A stretch of DNA of 64,000 nucleotides from Streptosporangiales bacterium (GTDB taxonomy: Bacteria > Actinomycetota > Actinomycetes > Streptosporangiales > WHSR01): assembly GCA_009379995.1 (NCBI GenBank), contig WHSR01000016.1:1-64000 (forward strand), written 5' to 3'. The notes beneath the pieces were generated by a model. That model saw only the letters and a list, made by a program, of their open reading frames with translations. It had not been told where the DNA came from and made no database searches. The translations under genes and the position numbers were made by a program. Shown here in pieces: positions 45,128 to 53,622 of the stretch. The first letter of the stretch is position 1. The number at the start of each line of letters is the position of its first letter.

Positions 45128-46494
45128 GGTGCGTCTCCCACGGCATCCAGAATCTCGAGGGCCACTTGGGCCATCAGCCGGTCGGTGTGGTTGCTGAGGT
45201 CGAGCCCGGTGAGCTCTTCGACCCGCCGGATCCGGTAGGTCACCGTGTTGGGGTGCACGTGCAGGATCCTCGATGCCTTCTGTGGACTGTTGTTCTCCCG
45301 GAAATAGCACGCGAGCGTGCCCAGATACTCCGCGTTGCGCTCGTCCCTGGGCGAACTGAGCGCACCGAGCACCTCCCTGGCGAAGCCCTGCAACTCCGTG
45401 AGGTTGGGTACCTGCAACAGCAGCCTATGGATGCCGAGGTCGTCGAACGCAACCACCCGGCCGGTACGGCCCATGCGCCGCACCGTGTCGATCGTTCGGC
45501 GCGCCTCCGCGTACGACCGAGCGATATCCGGAGGCTGCCTGCACATCCCACCGATGCCGATCGTCACGGTGGCGTCCGGGTGAAGCTCCCGAACCCTGGT
45601 CAGGCACCGCTCGCCGAGCTGCACCGCGTACGGGCCCGGCGGGCCCGACGAGCCCGACGAGCCCGGCGAGCCCGGTGAGCCGGAGTCTTCGGGCTCCGGG
45701 AGCACCACCACCACCTCGGCCTCCCGCACCGACGTGATCGCGTCCGGCGCGCGGGTGGCGAAGAAGTGCTCGATGGCCGACGACGCGCGTTGCCGCTGCG
45801 GCAGCGGGTCGCCGTTCGCCTCGGCCTGCGGGGCGTCGAGCGCCACCGAAAGCACGTGGTAGTCGCGGGCGGGGTCGTACCCGAGGTGTTGCGCCCAGCG
45901 CCGGACCTCCCGCTCGTCCTGCCCGCGCGCCGACAGCAGGCCCTCGACCAGGTCGTCGCGTACCCGGCTGGCCGCCGCGGCCACAACCCGCTCCCGCCCG
46001 AGAATGACCCCGCAGATCGTGGCCGCGTGCTCGGTCAGCAGCAGGCTGACGTCCTCGCCGGGGCTCCACTCGCCGCTGTCCAGCGTCATCAGGTAGGCGG
46101 GCACGTCGTCCCCGACGAGGATCGGCGCCACGATGACCGTGCCCTTGGTCCCGACCTCGGGAAGCCGCAGCGCCCGACGCGTCTGGCGGGTCGCGCTGAG
46201 CACATGGCCGAGCCGGGGATGAACCACCACCTCGCGGACGTACTCCGCGGCGCGCTCACCGGTGTGACCAGGAGAGGCGGCGGCCAGGATGTCCATCCGC
46301 TGGCTCACCACAGCCACTGTCGCGGTCGTCCGCTCGGCGATCAGCTGCGCGACCGTCGCGAGGTCGGCGTTTTGCAGAGCCAGGCCGGACAGGTGGCGGT
46401 ACACCGCGATGAGCTCTCGCAGTGCGAGGTTCTCGCGGCCGACGTCGCCGGGCCGGCCGGAACTCGAGCCAGGCACCTGATACGTGTCCGCCAC
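45124..46494 (-). CDS. PucR/CdaR-type transcriptional regulator
   Basis: 456 residues. An N-terminal GAF-like sensor region (about 20-160), a central GGDEF-like/PucR domain, and a C-terminal PucR helix-turn-helix (RNAEYLGTLACYFRENNSPQKASRILHVHPNTVTYRIRRVEELTGLDL). Between residues 275 and 290 a glycine/serine/proline tract encoded by 9-base DNA repeats forms a flexible linker. It is coupled by ATGA overlap to the methionine-synthesis gene after it, which it presumably controls. A perfect palindrome lies 34 bases upstream of its start. Translation may begin at ATG 46494. Confidence 0.85.
   Translation of the reverse strand: MADTYQVPGSSSGRPGDVGRENLALRELIAVYRHLSGLALQNADLATVAQLIAERTTATVAVVSQRMDILAAASPGHTGERAAEYVREVVVHPRLGHVLSATRQTRRALRLPEVGTKGTVIVAPILVGDDVPAYLMTLDSGEWSPGEDVSLLLTEHAATICGVILGRERVVAAAASRVRDDLVEGLLSARGQDEREVRRWAQHLGYDPARDYHVLSVALDAPQAEANGDPLPQRQRASSAIEHFFATRAPDAITSVREAEVVVVLPEPEDSGSPGSPGSSGSSGPPGPYAVQLGERCLTRVRELHPDATVTIGIGGMCRQPPDIARSYAEARRTIDTVRRMGRTGRVVAFDDLGIHRLLLQVPNLTELQGFAREVLGALSSPRDERNAEYLGTLACYFRENNSPQKASRILHVHPNTVTYRIRRVEELTGLDLSNHTDRLMAQVALEILDAVGDAP
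45632..45676. repeat. five tandem 9-base repeats in the PucR gene
   Basis: Five consecutive copies of GAGCCCGRC or close variants, in frame, encoding the Gly-Ser-Pro linker of the regulator on the opposite strand. Being a multiple of three, copy-number change would alter linker length without a frameshift. Confidence 0.8.
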
Positions 46495-46528
46495 AAGGCG
46501 GATCGTATATCACCGCCTTGGCACCTAC

Positions 46529-46546
46529 TTTGTGCTAGAGCACAAA
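46529..46546. promoter_or_regulatory. palindromic operator upstream of the PucR-type gene
   Basis: Perfect palindrome TTTGTGCT-AG-AGCACAAA. A weaker second copy TGTG-TCCTGG-CACA lies near 46588-46601. The position, 34 bases before the leftward start and far from the rightward small gene (46718), suggests a binding site of the regulator itself. Confidence 0.6.
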
Positions 46547-46717
46547 CTATGCCTCCGGCGAGTACCGGCTCCTCAGGCGAACCGTACTGTGTCCTGGCAC
46601 AGAAAGTACCGCCGCCGATTTGGGTTCCGACTCATGGTCCGGCCCGCGGCGGTGCGCGTAACGTCTGGGCTTGTTGGCCGAATACGCCGGATCGTGGCTC
46701 CGTCGGGAGTTGGTGGT

Positions 46718-46981
46718 ATGAGCGACGCAGTCCCCTGTCCGTGCTGCGGACGACCCCACGATCCGCAGGCTGGCGCCGTGGACGCGCTCTACCGGGAAGT
46801 CAGGAGGATCCGCCAGGTGGCAGAGGCCCGGCAACCGGACGCGGACAAGGATCGGCGAATCGAGGAACTCACCCTCGAGGTACGCCGGCTGCAGGAGACC
46901 GTGGCGAGGCTCCGCGGCACCTCCGCCATACCTCCGGCACGGCCGTCTCGTCGCGAAGTAAGCCTGTCGCATTTGTCCTGA
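46718..46981 (+). CDS. small zinc-ribbon/coiled-coil protein
   Basis: 87 residues. The N-terminus has a CPCCGRPHDP cluster (Cys7, Cys9, Cys10 and His13 in range) that could hold a metal. The middle (about 22-68: LYREVRRIRQVAEARQPDADKDRRIEELTLEVRRLQETVARLR) is a clear heptad coiled coil. The tail is Pro/Arg-rich. I do not recognise the family. ATG 46718 has a weak GGAG (CGTCGGGAGTTGGTGGT) at 9-12 bases. It is divergent from the PucR operon. Confidence 0.55.
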   Translation: MSDAVPCPCCGRPHDPQAGAVDALYREVRRIRQVAEARQPDADKDRRIEELTLEVRRLQETVARLRGTSAIPPARPSRREVSLSHLS

Positions 46982-47088
46982 GGGCGCGTAGTATCCCGGT
47001 ATCCAAGGGATGCGGGTCTTGGCGGCTCGCCCCCTTCCTCTCTTGAGCCTGCGGGGGCACGCATGGCGCACAGGCGGCGGCCTGCCGG

Positions 47089-47691
47089 ATGATGACCGGA
47101 TTCGTCCTCCTCGCCCTGATACCGGTGCTGGTCGGTGTCGTCGTCGGGTACGCGCTCGGCGGACGGCTCTCCGCCCTGGCCGGCCGGTTCCGCGCGCTCT
47201 GGCTGCTGTGGCTGGCGGCGGCCGTCCAGGCGTCCCAGTACTACGCCGCCGGACCGCGCGCACTGATCGAGGACCGGCTCGGGATTCCGATGCTGGGCAT
47301 CGTCTTCGGCCTGGTGGCGGCGTGGCTGGCCGTCAACGTCGGCGGCTGGCCACCGATGATGCGGGCGGCGGCGGGCGTCGTGATCGCCGGGGCGGCCCTC
47401 AACGCCTCGGTCATCGCCGCCAACGGGCGCATGCCGTACGCGCCACCGGCCGCCGCCGAGGTCGGCCTGCCGGCGGCGGCGACTACCGCCAAGAACGAGC
47501 CCGCAGACGCCGACACGCGCCTGGCATTCCTCGGTGACGTCATGGCCGTTCCCGTTCTGAACAAGGTCATCAGCGTCGGCGACGTCCTCATCGGCGTCGG
47601 CACGGCAGTACTGGTCGCGGCGGCGATGCGCCGAGAGACCAGCACACCCGAACCGTCCACCACCATCCACCACGACGGAGGCACCCCATGA
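47089..47691 (+). CDS. DUF5317-family membrane protein
   Basis: 200 residues, four to five transmembrane helices (starting FVLLALIPVLVGVVVGYALGG), with the family segment AALNASVIAANGRMPYAP and LAFLGDVMAVPVLNKVISVGDVLIGVG. The fold is of unknown function and common in actinobacteria and firmicutes. The TGA overlaps an ATG for a tiny membrane protein. ATG 47089 or 47092. Between 46982 and 47088 I see no gene. Confidence 0.8.
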   Translation: MMTGFVLLALIPVLVGVVVGYALGGRLSALAGRFRALWLLWLAAAVQASQYYAAGPRALIEDRLGIPMLGIVFGLVAAWLAVNVGGWPPMMRAAAGVVIAGAALNASVIAANGRMPYAPPAAAEVGLPAAATTAKNEPADADTRLAFLGDVMAVPVLNKVISVGDVLIGVGTAVLVAAAMRRETSTPEPSTTIHHDGGTP

Positions 47692-47792
47692 ACCGCATGA
47701 ACCTGCGCACCCGCGTACTCGCGACCGTCTACGGACTGGCGACCCTCGGCCTGCTCCTCTACACCGTCGGCGCGCCCTGGCGAGCGAGCTGA
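47688..47792 (+). CDS. 34-residue single-helix membrane peptide
   Basis: ATGA-coupled to the DUF5317 gene. It begins MNRMNLRTRVLATVYGLATL and continues with a hydrophobic helix GLLLYTVGAPW, ending at TGA 47792. Positive residues precede the helix, as expected for an inside-N membrane peptide. No homology is recognised; the coupling and the membrane partner suggest a subunit. Confidence 0.5.
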   Translation: MNRMNLRTRVLATVYGLATLGLLLYTVGAPWRAS

Positions 47793-47809
47793 CGGCGGCC
47801 AAGGGCCGC

Positions 47810-48085
47810 TCACACCTGCGGTGGCCGGCGCAGCCGGGCCAGCGCCGTATCGAGATCCGACGGGTCGCCGTCGACTTCCACGATCTTCGTTCGGCTGGTC
47901 GCGCCGGAGACAAGCCGCACGTCGCGGCGCCGGAGCCGGAGCGCCTCGGCGAGGGCACGCAGCGCGGCCTCGGTCGCCTTGCCGTCGACCGCGCGGGCGG
48001 CGACCCGGACCACCAGCGTGTCGCCGTACGTGCCTCCCACCTCGGTCCGTGAGGCTCCCGGCCGCACCCTGATCGCGATACGCAT
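47810..48085 (-). CDS. DUF167 (YggU) family protein
   Basis: 91 residues: MRIAIRVRPGASRTEVGGTYGDTLVVRVAARAVDGKATEAALRALAEAL fits the DUF167 fold, with the conserved RVRPGASR and DGKAN-like DGKATEA. Function is unknown. ATG 48085 is chosen because the family starts at MRIAIRV; a longer frame upstream is probably not translated. It is on the same strand as, but separate from, the toxin-antitoxin pair. Confidence 0.8.
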   Translation of the reverse strand: MRIAIRVRPGASRTEVGGTYGDTLVVRVAARAVDGKATEAALRALAEALRLRRRDVRLVSGATSRTKIVEVDGDPSDLDTALARLRRPPQV

Positions 48086-48143
48086 GCCAGCCTCCGGTAC
48101 GCAGACGTGTCGGCTGTCATTGTCCTGCGCATGTGGAAATCCG

Positions 48144-48424
48144 CTATGGCCGTCGCGGACGGTAGACATCGGCCCGGTGTTCGATGGCTACGATGCCGAC
48201 ACGGAGGTGTCCGTCGTCGATGGGGTAGATGATGCGGTAGTCCCACGGCGGGCACTGTGCAGCCCCTGCAGGTCCAGCTTGAGCGGCTTGCCCACGCGAT
48301 GCGGGTTTGCCGCCAGGGAGCCGTAGAGAAACTCAACGACCGCAGCCGCGACCTTCTCGGGCAGGCGGGCCAGGGAACGGCGTGCCGGGGCAGTCCATGC
48401 GATCGCGTAGTCCCGGTCGCTCAC
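48144..48424 (-). pseudogene. RelE/ParE-like toxin broken by a frameshift
   Basis: The first 60 residues from ATG 48424 are typical RelE/ParE (AIAWTAPARRSLARLPEKVAAAVVEFLYGSL, LKLDLQGLHSARRG). The frame then becomes TTASSTPST. In the next frame the lost C-terminus reads DYRIIYPIDDGHLRVGIVAIEHRADVYRPRRP and stops at 48144-48146, as in intact toxins. One base is missing near 48244-48250 (GGGAC where GGCGAC would be expected). The antitoxin gene overlaps its start by four bases. Confidence 0.85.
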
Positions 48425-48687
48425 CGGTCGGCGATCAGTCGTAGCGCCTCGTCCTTGCTCAGTACCGGTGCGGCGGCGGTGTCCAACTCGGTCAGCGACG
48501 CGTGGATATCGGCGAGCAATGAGGCATTGCCCATGACGTCGAGCGTCTCTTCCAGGGACTCCAGGTCTTCGACGCTGAGCACCACAGCCGCCGGACGGCC
48601 ATGCTTGGTGATCACGACGCGGCCGTGCTCACGCTCGACGCGGTCAACGACCTCGGAGAGCCGGTTCTTCATGTCCGCAAGAGACAT
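48421..48687 (-). CDS. Phd/YefM-type antitoxin
   Basis: 88 residues from ATG 48687: MSLADMKNRLSEVVDRVEREHGRVVITKHGRPAAVVLS is the standard Phd/YefM N-terminus that binds DNA and represses its own promoter. The C-terminal tail (DIHASLTELDTAAAPVLSKDEALRLIA) would wrap the toxin. Alternative starts at 48705 and 48723 add a few residues. Its stop overlaps the toxin start (ATGA). It is intact although the toxin frame is broken, so it may now be an orphan antitoxin. Confidence 0.83.
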   Translation of the reverse strand: MSLADMKNRLSEVVDRVEREHGRVVITKHGRPAAVVLSVEDLESLEETLDVMGNASLLADIHASLTELDTAAAPVLSKDEALRLIADR

Positions 48688-48828
48688 ATGCTCATCCGCC
48701 AGCATGGCCATAAGTATGGCCACGTGCCCGATCCGGACGTTTCACCGCGATGAGATCTGATGTAACAGCCTGGTCATCTGCGTTGTGCAACGTGGGCCCG
48801 GACCTTGTTAGCTACCTGGGGAGAGGCA

Positions 48829-49281
48829 GTGACCAGCGTCGACGACCCTCGACACATCGCCTTGGTCGCCCACGACAACAAGAAGGCCGAGCTGCTGCGC
48901 TGGGCGGAGTTCAACAGCGGGACGCTGCGCGCCCACGTCCTCTACGCCACCGGCACGACCGGCACCATGCTGGAGTACGAGCTGGGCCTGCCGGTCATCC
49001 GGTTCCTCGGCGGCCCGGTCGGTGGTGACCAGCAGCTCGGCGCGAAGATCGCCGAGGGGACCATCGACGTCCTGGTCTTCTTCTGGGACCCGTTGGAACC
49101 CCAGCCGCACGACCCCGACGTCAAGGCGCTGCTGCGGATCGCCGCGGTGTGGAACATCCCGGTCGCCTACAACGTCGCGACCGCCGACCTCGTCATCTCC
49201 TCGCCGCTCCTGGCCAACGGCTACCGGCCGATACGTCCGGAGATCGACCCCGGGGCGTTGGAGAAGATGCCGCTGAGCTGA
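48829..49281 (+). CDS. mgsA: methylglyoxal synthase
   Basis: 150 residues. Conserved features are [16 protein letters not shown] (phosphate binding), LYATGTTG, the catalytic region [17 protein letters not shown] with its aspartate, and [20 protein letters not shown]. The enzyme turns dihydroxyacetone phosphate into methylglyoxal and phosphate, a bypass of lower glycolysis. GTG 48829 follows GGGGAGAGG. It is alone; a glyoxalase is not adjacent. Confidence 0.93.
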   Translation: MTSVDDPRHIALVAHDNKKAELLRWAEFNSGTLRAHVLYATGTTGTMLEYELGLPVIRFLGGPVGGDQQLGAKIAEGTIDVLVFFWDPLEPQPHDPDVKALLRIAAVWNIPVAYNVATADLVISSPLLANGYRPIRPEIDPGALEKMPLS

Positions 49282-49307
49282 GCGCCCGTCACGGCCCGGT
49301 ATCGCGG

Positions 49308-49529
49308 TCAGCGGGCGACGCGCCGTCCCCGTATCTCAAGCTGCTCGAGCAGGGTCTGGGTGGCGGCCGTGATGGTTTCCACGGCACGGTCGAACGCCTC
49401 GGCGTTGTGCCCGGCCGGTGCGCGAAATCCGCTCACCTTCCGGACGTACTGGAGCGCGGCGGCGCGCACGTCCTCGTCGGTCACGTGCTCGGTGTACGGC
49501 TCGCGCAGGGTCTTGATGCTGCGGCACAT
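49308..49529 (-). CDS. DUF2277 family protein
   Basis: 73 residues starting MCRSIKTLREPY, with AALQYVRKVSGFRAPAGHNAEAFDRAVETITAAT, the unmistakable DUF2277 pattern. Small alpha protein of unknown function, widely found in actinobacteria. ATG 49529 is preferred over 49580 because the family begins MCRSI. Confidence 0.85.
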   Translation of the reverse strand: MCRSIKTLREPYTEHVTDEDVRAAALQYVRKVSGFRAPAGHNAEAFDRAVETITAATQTLLEQLEIRGRRVAR

Positions 49530-49589
49530 GACACGACGGTACGCCGCGACGCCACCCGTCCAGTAGAGCCCGTCCGTCACGGCAACGAA

Positions 49590-50819
49590 TCAGGCGAGCG
49601 TGACGGGCAGGGCCTGCACGCCACGGAAGATTCCCGCCGCGTTGGGACGCCAGCGGAGCTGTTCCGGTGGGCAGGCCAGTTCGATGCGCGGGAACCGTCG
49701 CAGCAGTTCACCGAACGCGGTCCGCCCCTCGAGGCGGGCCAGCGGCGCACCGAGGCAGAAATGGATGCCGTGGCCGAAGGCGAGATGCGGGTTCTCCTCG
49801 CGCCCGATGTCGAGATCGTCGGGGTCGGCGAAGCGGCGCGGGTCGCGGTCGGCGGAGCCGATGACTATCGACACCACGCTGCCCTTCGGGATCGTGACCC
49901 CGCCGATCTCGACGTCCTCGGTCGCCACGCGGAGCGTGGCGTGTTCGACCGGTCCGTCGTAGCGGAGCATCTCCTCGATGGCCGACGGCAGCAGCTCCGG
50001 ATGCGCCAGCAGGGTGTCGAGCTGGTCGCGGTGGCGCAGCAGCGCGAGCATGCCGTTGCCGATGAGGTTGACGGTGGTCTCGTGGCCCGCGGTAAGGAGC
50101 AGCATCAACGTGCCCTGCAGCTCCCGCTCGCTCAGCGTGCCCCGTTCGTCCGCGGCGAGGATGAGGGCGCTCAGCAGGTCGGGCTGCGCATCGTGGGGCA
50201 GGTCGGTGTCGACGTGGCGGCGGCGATCCTCGGTGAGCTCGGCCAGATATCGCTGGATGGCACCGATTCCTTCGTCACGTACCCGCCGGTTCTCCGGCGT
50301 CGTCGGCGCGGTGATCATGGCGGTGGTCCAGGTCCGGAATTGGTCCTGATCCTCCGCGGGAACGCCGAGCAGTTCGCTGATCACCGTTACCGGCAGGGGG
50401 AAGGCGAACGCGCCGATGAGGTCGACCTCGCCGGGTGCCATCGCGTCCAGCAGTTGACGGGTGACGTCCTGGACCCGCGGCCGCAGTGCCTCGACCCGGC
50501 GCGGGGTGAACGCCTTGCCGACGACGCGCCGCAGACGGGTGTGGTCGGGCGGATCGCTGTTGAGCATGTTGGCTCCGGTTGGCCCCTCGCCGTCGCCGAC
50601 GACGCCGAGATCACGAAGCCGCTGGGGCGCGTACCGGGGGTCCTTGGAGAATCGCCCGTCGGCCAGGGCGGCGCGGGCGTCCTCGTAGCGGGTGATCAGC
50701 CACGATTCCGTGCCTATCGGCGTGGTGATGCGGTGGACCGGGCCGGCTTCGCGGAGCATCGCGTAGCCGGGGTAGGGGTCAGCGCGAAAGTCTTCGTTCC
50801 ACGGGGCTGGGGCGGTCAT
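49590..50819 (-). CDS. cytochrome P450
   Basis: 409 residues, bacterial class I P450. I-helix oxygen motif LLLTAGHETTVN, ExxR in IEEMLRYDGP (helix K), and heme loop FGHGIHFCLGAPLAR with the proximal cysteine. The sequence resembles CYP105/CYP107-type enzymes that oxidise macrolides, terpenes or xenobiotics. It is ATGA-coupled to the flavin monooxygenase before it; no ferredoxin gene adjoins. A divergent TetR regulator suggests induction by the substrate. Confidence 0.9.
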   Translation of the reverse strand: MTAPAPWNEDFRADPYPGYAMLREAGPVHRITTPIGTESWLITRYEDARAALADGRFSKDPRYAPQRLRDLGVVGDGEGPTGANMLNSDPPDHTRLRRVVGKAFTPRRVEALRPRVQDVTRQLLDAMAPGEVDLIGAFAFPLPVTVISELLGVPAEDQDQFRTWTTAMITAPTTPENRRVRDEGIGAIQRYLAELTEDRRRHVDTDLPHDAQPDLLSALILAADERGTLSERELQGTLMLLLTAGHETTVNLIGNGMLALLRHRDQLDTLLAHPELLPSAIEEMLRYDGPVEHATLRVATEDVEIGGVTIPKGSVVSIVIGSADRDPRRFADPDDLDIGREENPHLAFGHGIHFCLGAPLARLEGRTAFGELLRRFPRIELACPPEQLRWRPNAAGIFRGVQALPVTLA

Positions 50820-52360
50820 GCGTCCTCCTTGGCCAAAAGAATCGCGAGGGCCCTACGAAGATGGCGTTCTGGCTGCTCGACACCGGTTTGGCTGCGCCAC
50901 GCGACGAAGCCGTCGGGGCGGATCAACGATGCACCGTCTTCGCCGATCCCGTACGCCTCGGCGAGGCGCTCGTCGCCTATGCGATGGACGGCCACACCCA
51001 GATGTTGCGCCGCCCGCGCCCAACCGTCTCCGCCCGCACCGGTGAGCAGGACGGGGCCGTGGCCGAACAGGTCCAGCGTGGAAAGCCGTTCGGCGCCGTC
51101 GGTGATCGTCAAATGGGCCGCACGGGTGCCGGGTTCGCCCGACGGGTGGCGTGGGTTCTCGGTGGGCGCGGCGGCCTTGTCGCCGATGATCACCGCGGAG
51201 TGGTACCGGTAACCGAGGGCGATCGTGGAGTAGTCGTGGGGCGACTGGATCGCGGCCGTCGGCGCCCTCTCCTGCATCATCCTGCGCAGTGCCCACTCCA
51301 TCGTGAGCTCGGCGACGGGCTTGCGCTCCACCTCGTAGGTGTCCAGCAGGTCACGCCACGCCGTGCCGTTCAGGACGGCGGCCAGCTTCCAGGCCAGGTT
51401 GTGTACGTCCTGAATGCCGGTGTTGCCGTTGAGGCCGCCGTACGGTGGCCAGACGTGAGCGGCGTCGCCGACCAGGAAGACGCGGCCGCACTGGTATCTC
51501 TCGGCTATCAACGCGGCGAGTTCCCAGGGAAGTACGCTCACCAACTCGGCGTCCAGGTCGGGGAGGCCCGTCGCGGTTCGCAGCAAGTCCAGGCATCGCT
51601 GCGGCGGGAAGTCTTCGGGCCCTTCGCCCTGCTCCGGGTGATAGACGACGCCGAGTTGCCACACGCCGGCACGGCGACGCACAAGGTGCGCGCCACCCAG
51701 CTTTTCGATGGCACAGGAAAAGAACACCCGGCCGCGAACGGCGCGGCTCAGGTCGGCTCGGAAGACCATGCTCATTCGATGGTCGAAGACCCCCGGTCCG
51801 CGACGGACGATGCCGAGTCTTTCTCTGATCGAGCTGCGGGCGCCGTCGGCGGCCAGCAGATAGGACGCTCGGACGGCGTGTTCCGTCCCGGTGGCCCGAT
51901 CGTGGAGGACGGCGGTGACCCCTTGTTCGTCCGCTTCGAAGTCGACCAGTTGGGTGTTGAAGCGGACATCGGCCCCGAGCTCCCGGGCTCGGTCGAGCAG
52001 CACGGGATCGAGCTGGTCCTGATCGGCGGCGAGCAGTTCGGTGGGGCTTACCCCGGTCGCGGCCCCTTCCTGCGGCATCGCCACCATCTCGAGTTCCTCG
52101 TCGGCGAGGGTGTTCGCCTTGGCGATGACCCCGAGCTGCTCGTCGACGTCGCCGACCTCACGAATGCGCTGCTCCAGACCGACACCCCGGTAGATCTCCA
52201 TGGACCGCACGGTGATCCCGCGAAAGCGCGGATGGATCGACGTCCCCGGGTGCCGCTCGACCACGACGCACCGAACGCCCTGATCAGCCAGTAGTACGGC
52301 GGCCGTCAAGCCGACGAGGCTGCCGCCCACCACCAGCACTGGAAGTTGACTCTCCATCAA
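50816..52360 (-). CDS. FAD-dependent aromatic/polyketide monooxygenase
   Basis: 514 residues, group A flavoprotein hydroxylase (PF01494). FAD motif VLVVGGSLVGLTAAVLLADQGV with a downstream arginine-rich VVVERHPG, second motif DG-type ASYLLAADGARSSIRERLGI, and FLVGDAAHVWPPYGGLNGNTGIQDVHNLAWKLA. The C-terminal third is a thioredoxin-like domain. Such enzymes hydroxylate phenols, tetracyclines, rifamycins or other polyketides. It overlaps the P450 start by four bases, so the pair probably acts in sequence. ATG 52360 or 52357. Confidence 0.88.
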   Translation of the reverse strand: MMESQLPVLVVGGSLVGLTAAVLLADQGVRCVVVERHPGTSIHPRFRGITVRSMEIYRGVGLEQRIREVGDVDEQLGVIAKANTLADEELEMVAMPQEGAATGVSPTELLAADQDQLDPVLLDRARELGADVRFNTQLVDFEADEQGVTAVLHDRATGTEHAVRASYLLAADGARSSIRERLGIVRRGPGVFDHRMSMVFRADLSRAVRGRVFFSCAIEKLGGAHLVRRRAGVWQLGVVYHPEQGEGPEDFPPQRCLDLLRTATGLPDLDAELVSVLPWELAALIAERYQCGRVFLVGDAAHVWPPYGGLNGNTGIQDVHNLAWKLAAVLNGTAWRDLLDTYEVERKPVAELTMEWALRRMMQERAPTAAIQSPHDYSTIALGYRYHSAVIIGDKAAAPTENPRHPSGEPGTRAAHLTITDGAERLSTLDLFGHGPVLLTGAGGDGWARAAQHLGVAVHRIGDERLAEAYGIGEDGASLIRPDGFVAWRSQTGVEQPERHLRRALAILLAKEDA

Positions 52361-52399
52361 GCGACTCCCCGAGCGGGACCGGTAGATACGATTACGTAG

Positions 52400-52409
52400 C
52401 TAGTACTAG
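52400..52409. promoter_or_regulatory. TetR-type operator candidate
   Basis: Perfect palindrome CTAGTACTAG in the 120-base divergent spacer between the monooxygenase and the TetR gene, in an AT-rich stretch with a nearby TACGTA. Short, so tentative. Confidence 0.45.
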
Positions 52410-52480
52410 GTCTATCTCGCCGTCTTCAGATACGCAACCGTCTCCAGTACGCTGGGGTCGGCGACGACAGGGAGAGCGCG

Positions 52481-53077
52481 GTGACCGACACGACCGACGT
52501 CCGCCCCAGGCGGCGCGACCGCGAAGGACTGCGGCGAGCCGTCTACGCCGCCGTACTGGACAAGCTCGTCGAGCACGGGTACGCCGACATGACCATCGAA
52601 GGGGTGGCGGCGCGGGCGGGAGCCGCCAAGACCTCCGTGTACCGGTACTGGCCGACGAAGGAACAGCTCGTCCTGGACACGCTGCACAACACGATGCCGC
52701 AGCCGGAGGGTGCGCCAAGCACCGGCAGCATCCGCGGCGACTTCCTGGTCATGCTGGAGAAGATCAGGTCGCTACTCGCGGAACCGATCGGGCCGATAGT
52801 CACCAGCCTGCTCGGCGAACGCCAGCGGCACCCCCGGATCGGCGCCGTGGTCGTGGACCAGATCCTCGAGCCCCGGCAACGGTTGATGCTCGACGCCCTC
52901 CACCAGGCGGCCGCCCGCGGTGAGATCGCGGTCGGCGCGGTGTCCCTCACGCCCGTACTGGCGGCGGTCGGTCTGATGCTTCAGCACTACTTCCTGCAGG
53001 GTGCGGCGCCGTCCGAAGGGGACATCGTCCACTATGTCGACCATGCGATCCTGCCCATTGTCGGCATCACGCCGTGA
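52481..53077 (+). CDS. TetR-family regulator
   Basis: 198 residues. The DNA-binding domain reads LRRAVYAAVLDKLVEHGYADMTIEGVAARAGAAKTSVYRYWPTKEQLVLDTL, ending with YRYW. The C-terminal domain (LSLTPVLAAVGLMLQHYFLQGA) is the TetR_C_16/28-like ligand pocket. It is divergent from the monooxygenase-P450 operon and most likely represses it. GTG 52481; no clear ribosome-binding site (GGGAGAGCG at 8 bases). Confidence 0.87.
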   Translation: MTDTTDVRPRRRDREGLRRAVYAAVLDKLVEHGYADMTIEGVAARAGAAKTSVYRYWPTKEQLVLDTLHNTMPQPEGAPSTGSIRGDFLVMLEKIRSLLAEPIGPIVTSLLGERQRHPRIGAVVVDQILEPRQRLMLDALHQAAARGEIAVGAVSLTPVLAAVGLMLQHYFLQGAAPSEGDIVHYVDHAILPIVGITP

Positions 53078-53109
53078 CCTCGGTGGACCAGATGGAGGGA
53101 CGTGAATGA

Positions 53110-53622
53110 CACGGCCGTTCTCCGGCATGTACCGGCGCTCGCCTCGTCGGCGACGCGCATGAGCCAGCCGCCCCGGGTAAGCACGCGACGGCCCTGCTTC
53201 GCCCCGGCAGCCCGGTGCTTTACTACATCCCTGCCGCCCCCATCACCCTGGCCGCCACCCTCGCCGCGTTGGCCGCCGGCTGGGACGCGCCGAGCGGCCG
53301 GCGGTGGCTCGCGGCGGCGGCAGCGTGCTCGATGTCCGGATTCGCGGCGACCGCCTACCTTCTCCGGACCGTCAATCTGAAGCTGTTCTTCGCCGACCAG
53401 CCTTGTGCACCGGAGGAGCGGGAGAGGCTGCTACGAACGTGGTACCGGCTAAACGGCTTCCGGCTCGTCGCCGTCGGCGGCGCTTGGCTGGGCCGCCCAG
53501 CGGGCCAAGTCACGCACCGACTGACTCAGTACAGGCCGACCTGCACGGTCACCGCCGCGTTGGCAATCTTTGCGTCGGTGGTAATCAGTGGGCAGTCGAG
53601 AAGTTCAGCCAGGGCGACGTAG
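53110..53622 (+). pseudogene. DUF1772-like remnant
   Basis: One frame reads HATALLRPGSPVLYYIPAAPITLAATLAAL, then FAATAYLLRTVNLKLFFADQPCAPEERERLLRTWYRLNGFRLVAV. This matches the C-terminal two thirds of a small DUF1772 membrane protein. Upstream there is a stop at 53107 and no start or first helix, and downstream the frame runs into the convergent VapC gene. I read it as a truncated remnant. The nearby GTG 53215 would begin after the missing helix. Confidence 0.5.

Noticed and set aside
46982..47088. A riboswitch before the DUF5317 gene
   Set aside because: Some local pairing (GCCCCC with GGGGGC) exists, but I could not match any known aptamer core.
49590..53077. A secondary-metabolite gene cluster around the P450
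   Set aside because: No polyketide, peptide or terpene synthase is in the window; one P450 and one flavin monooxygenase with a TetR gene are not enough.
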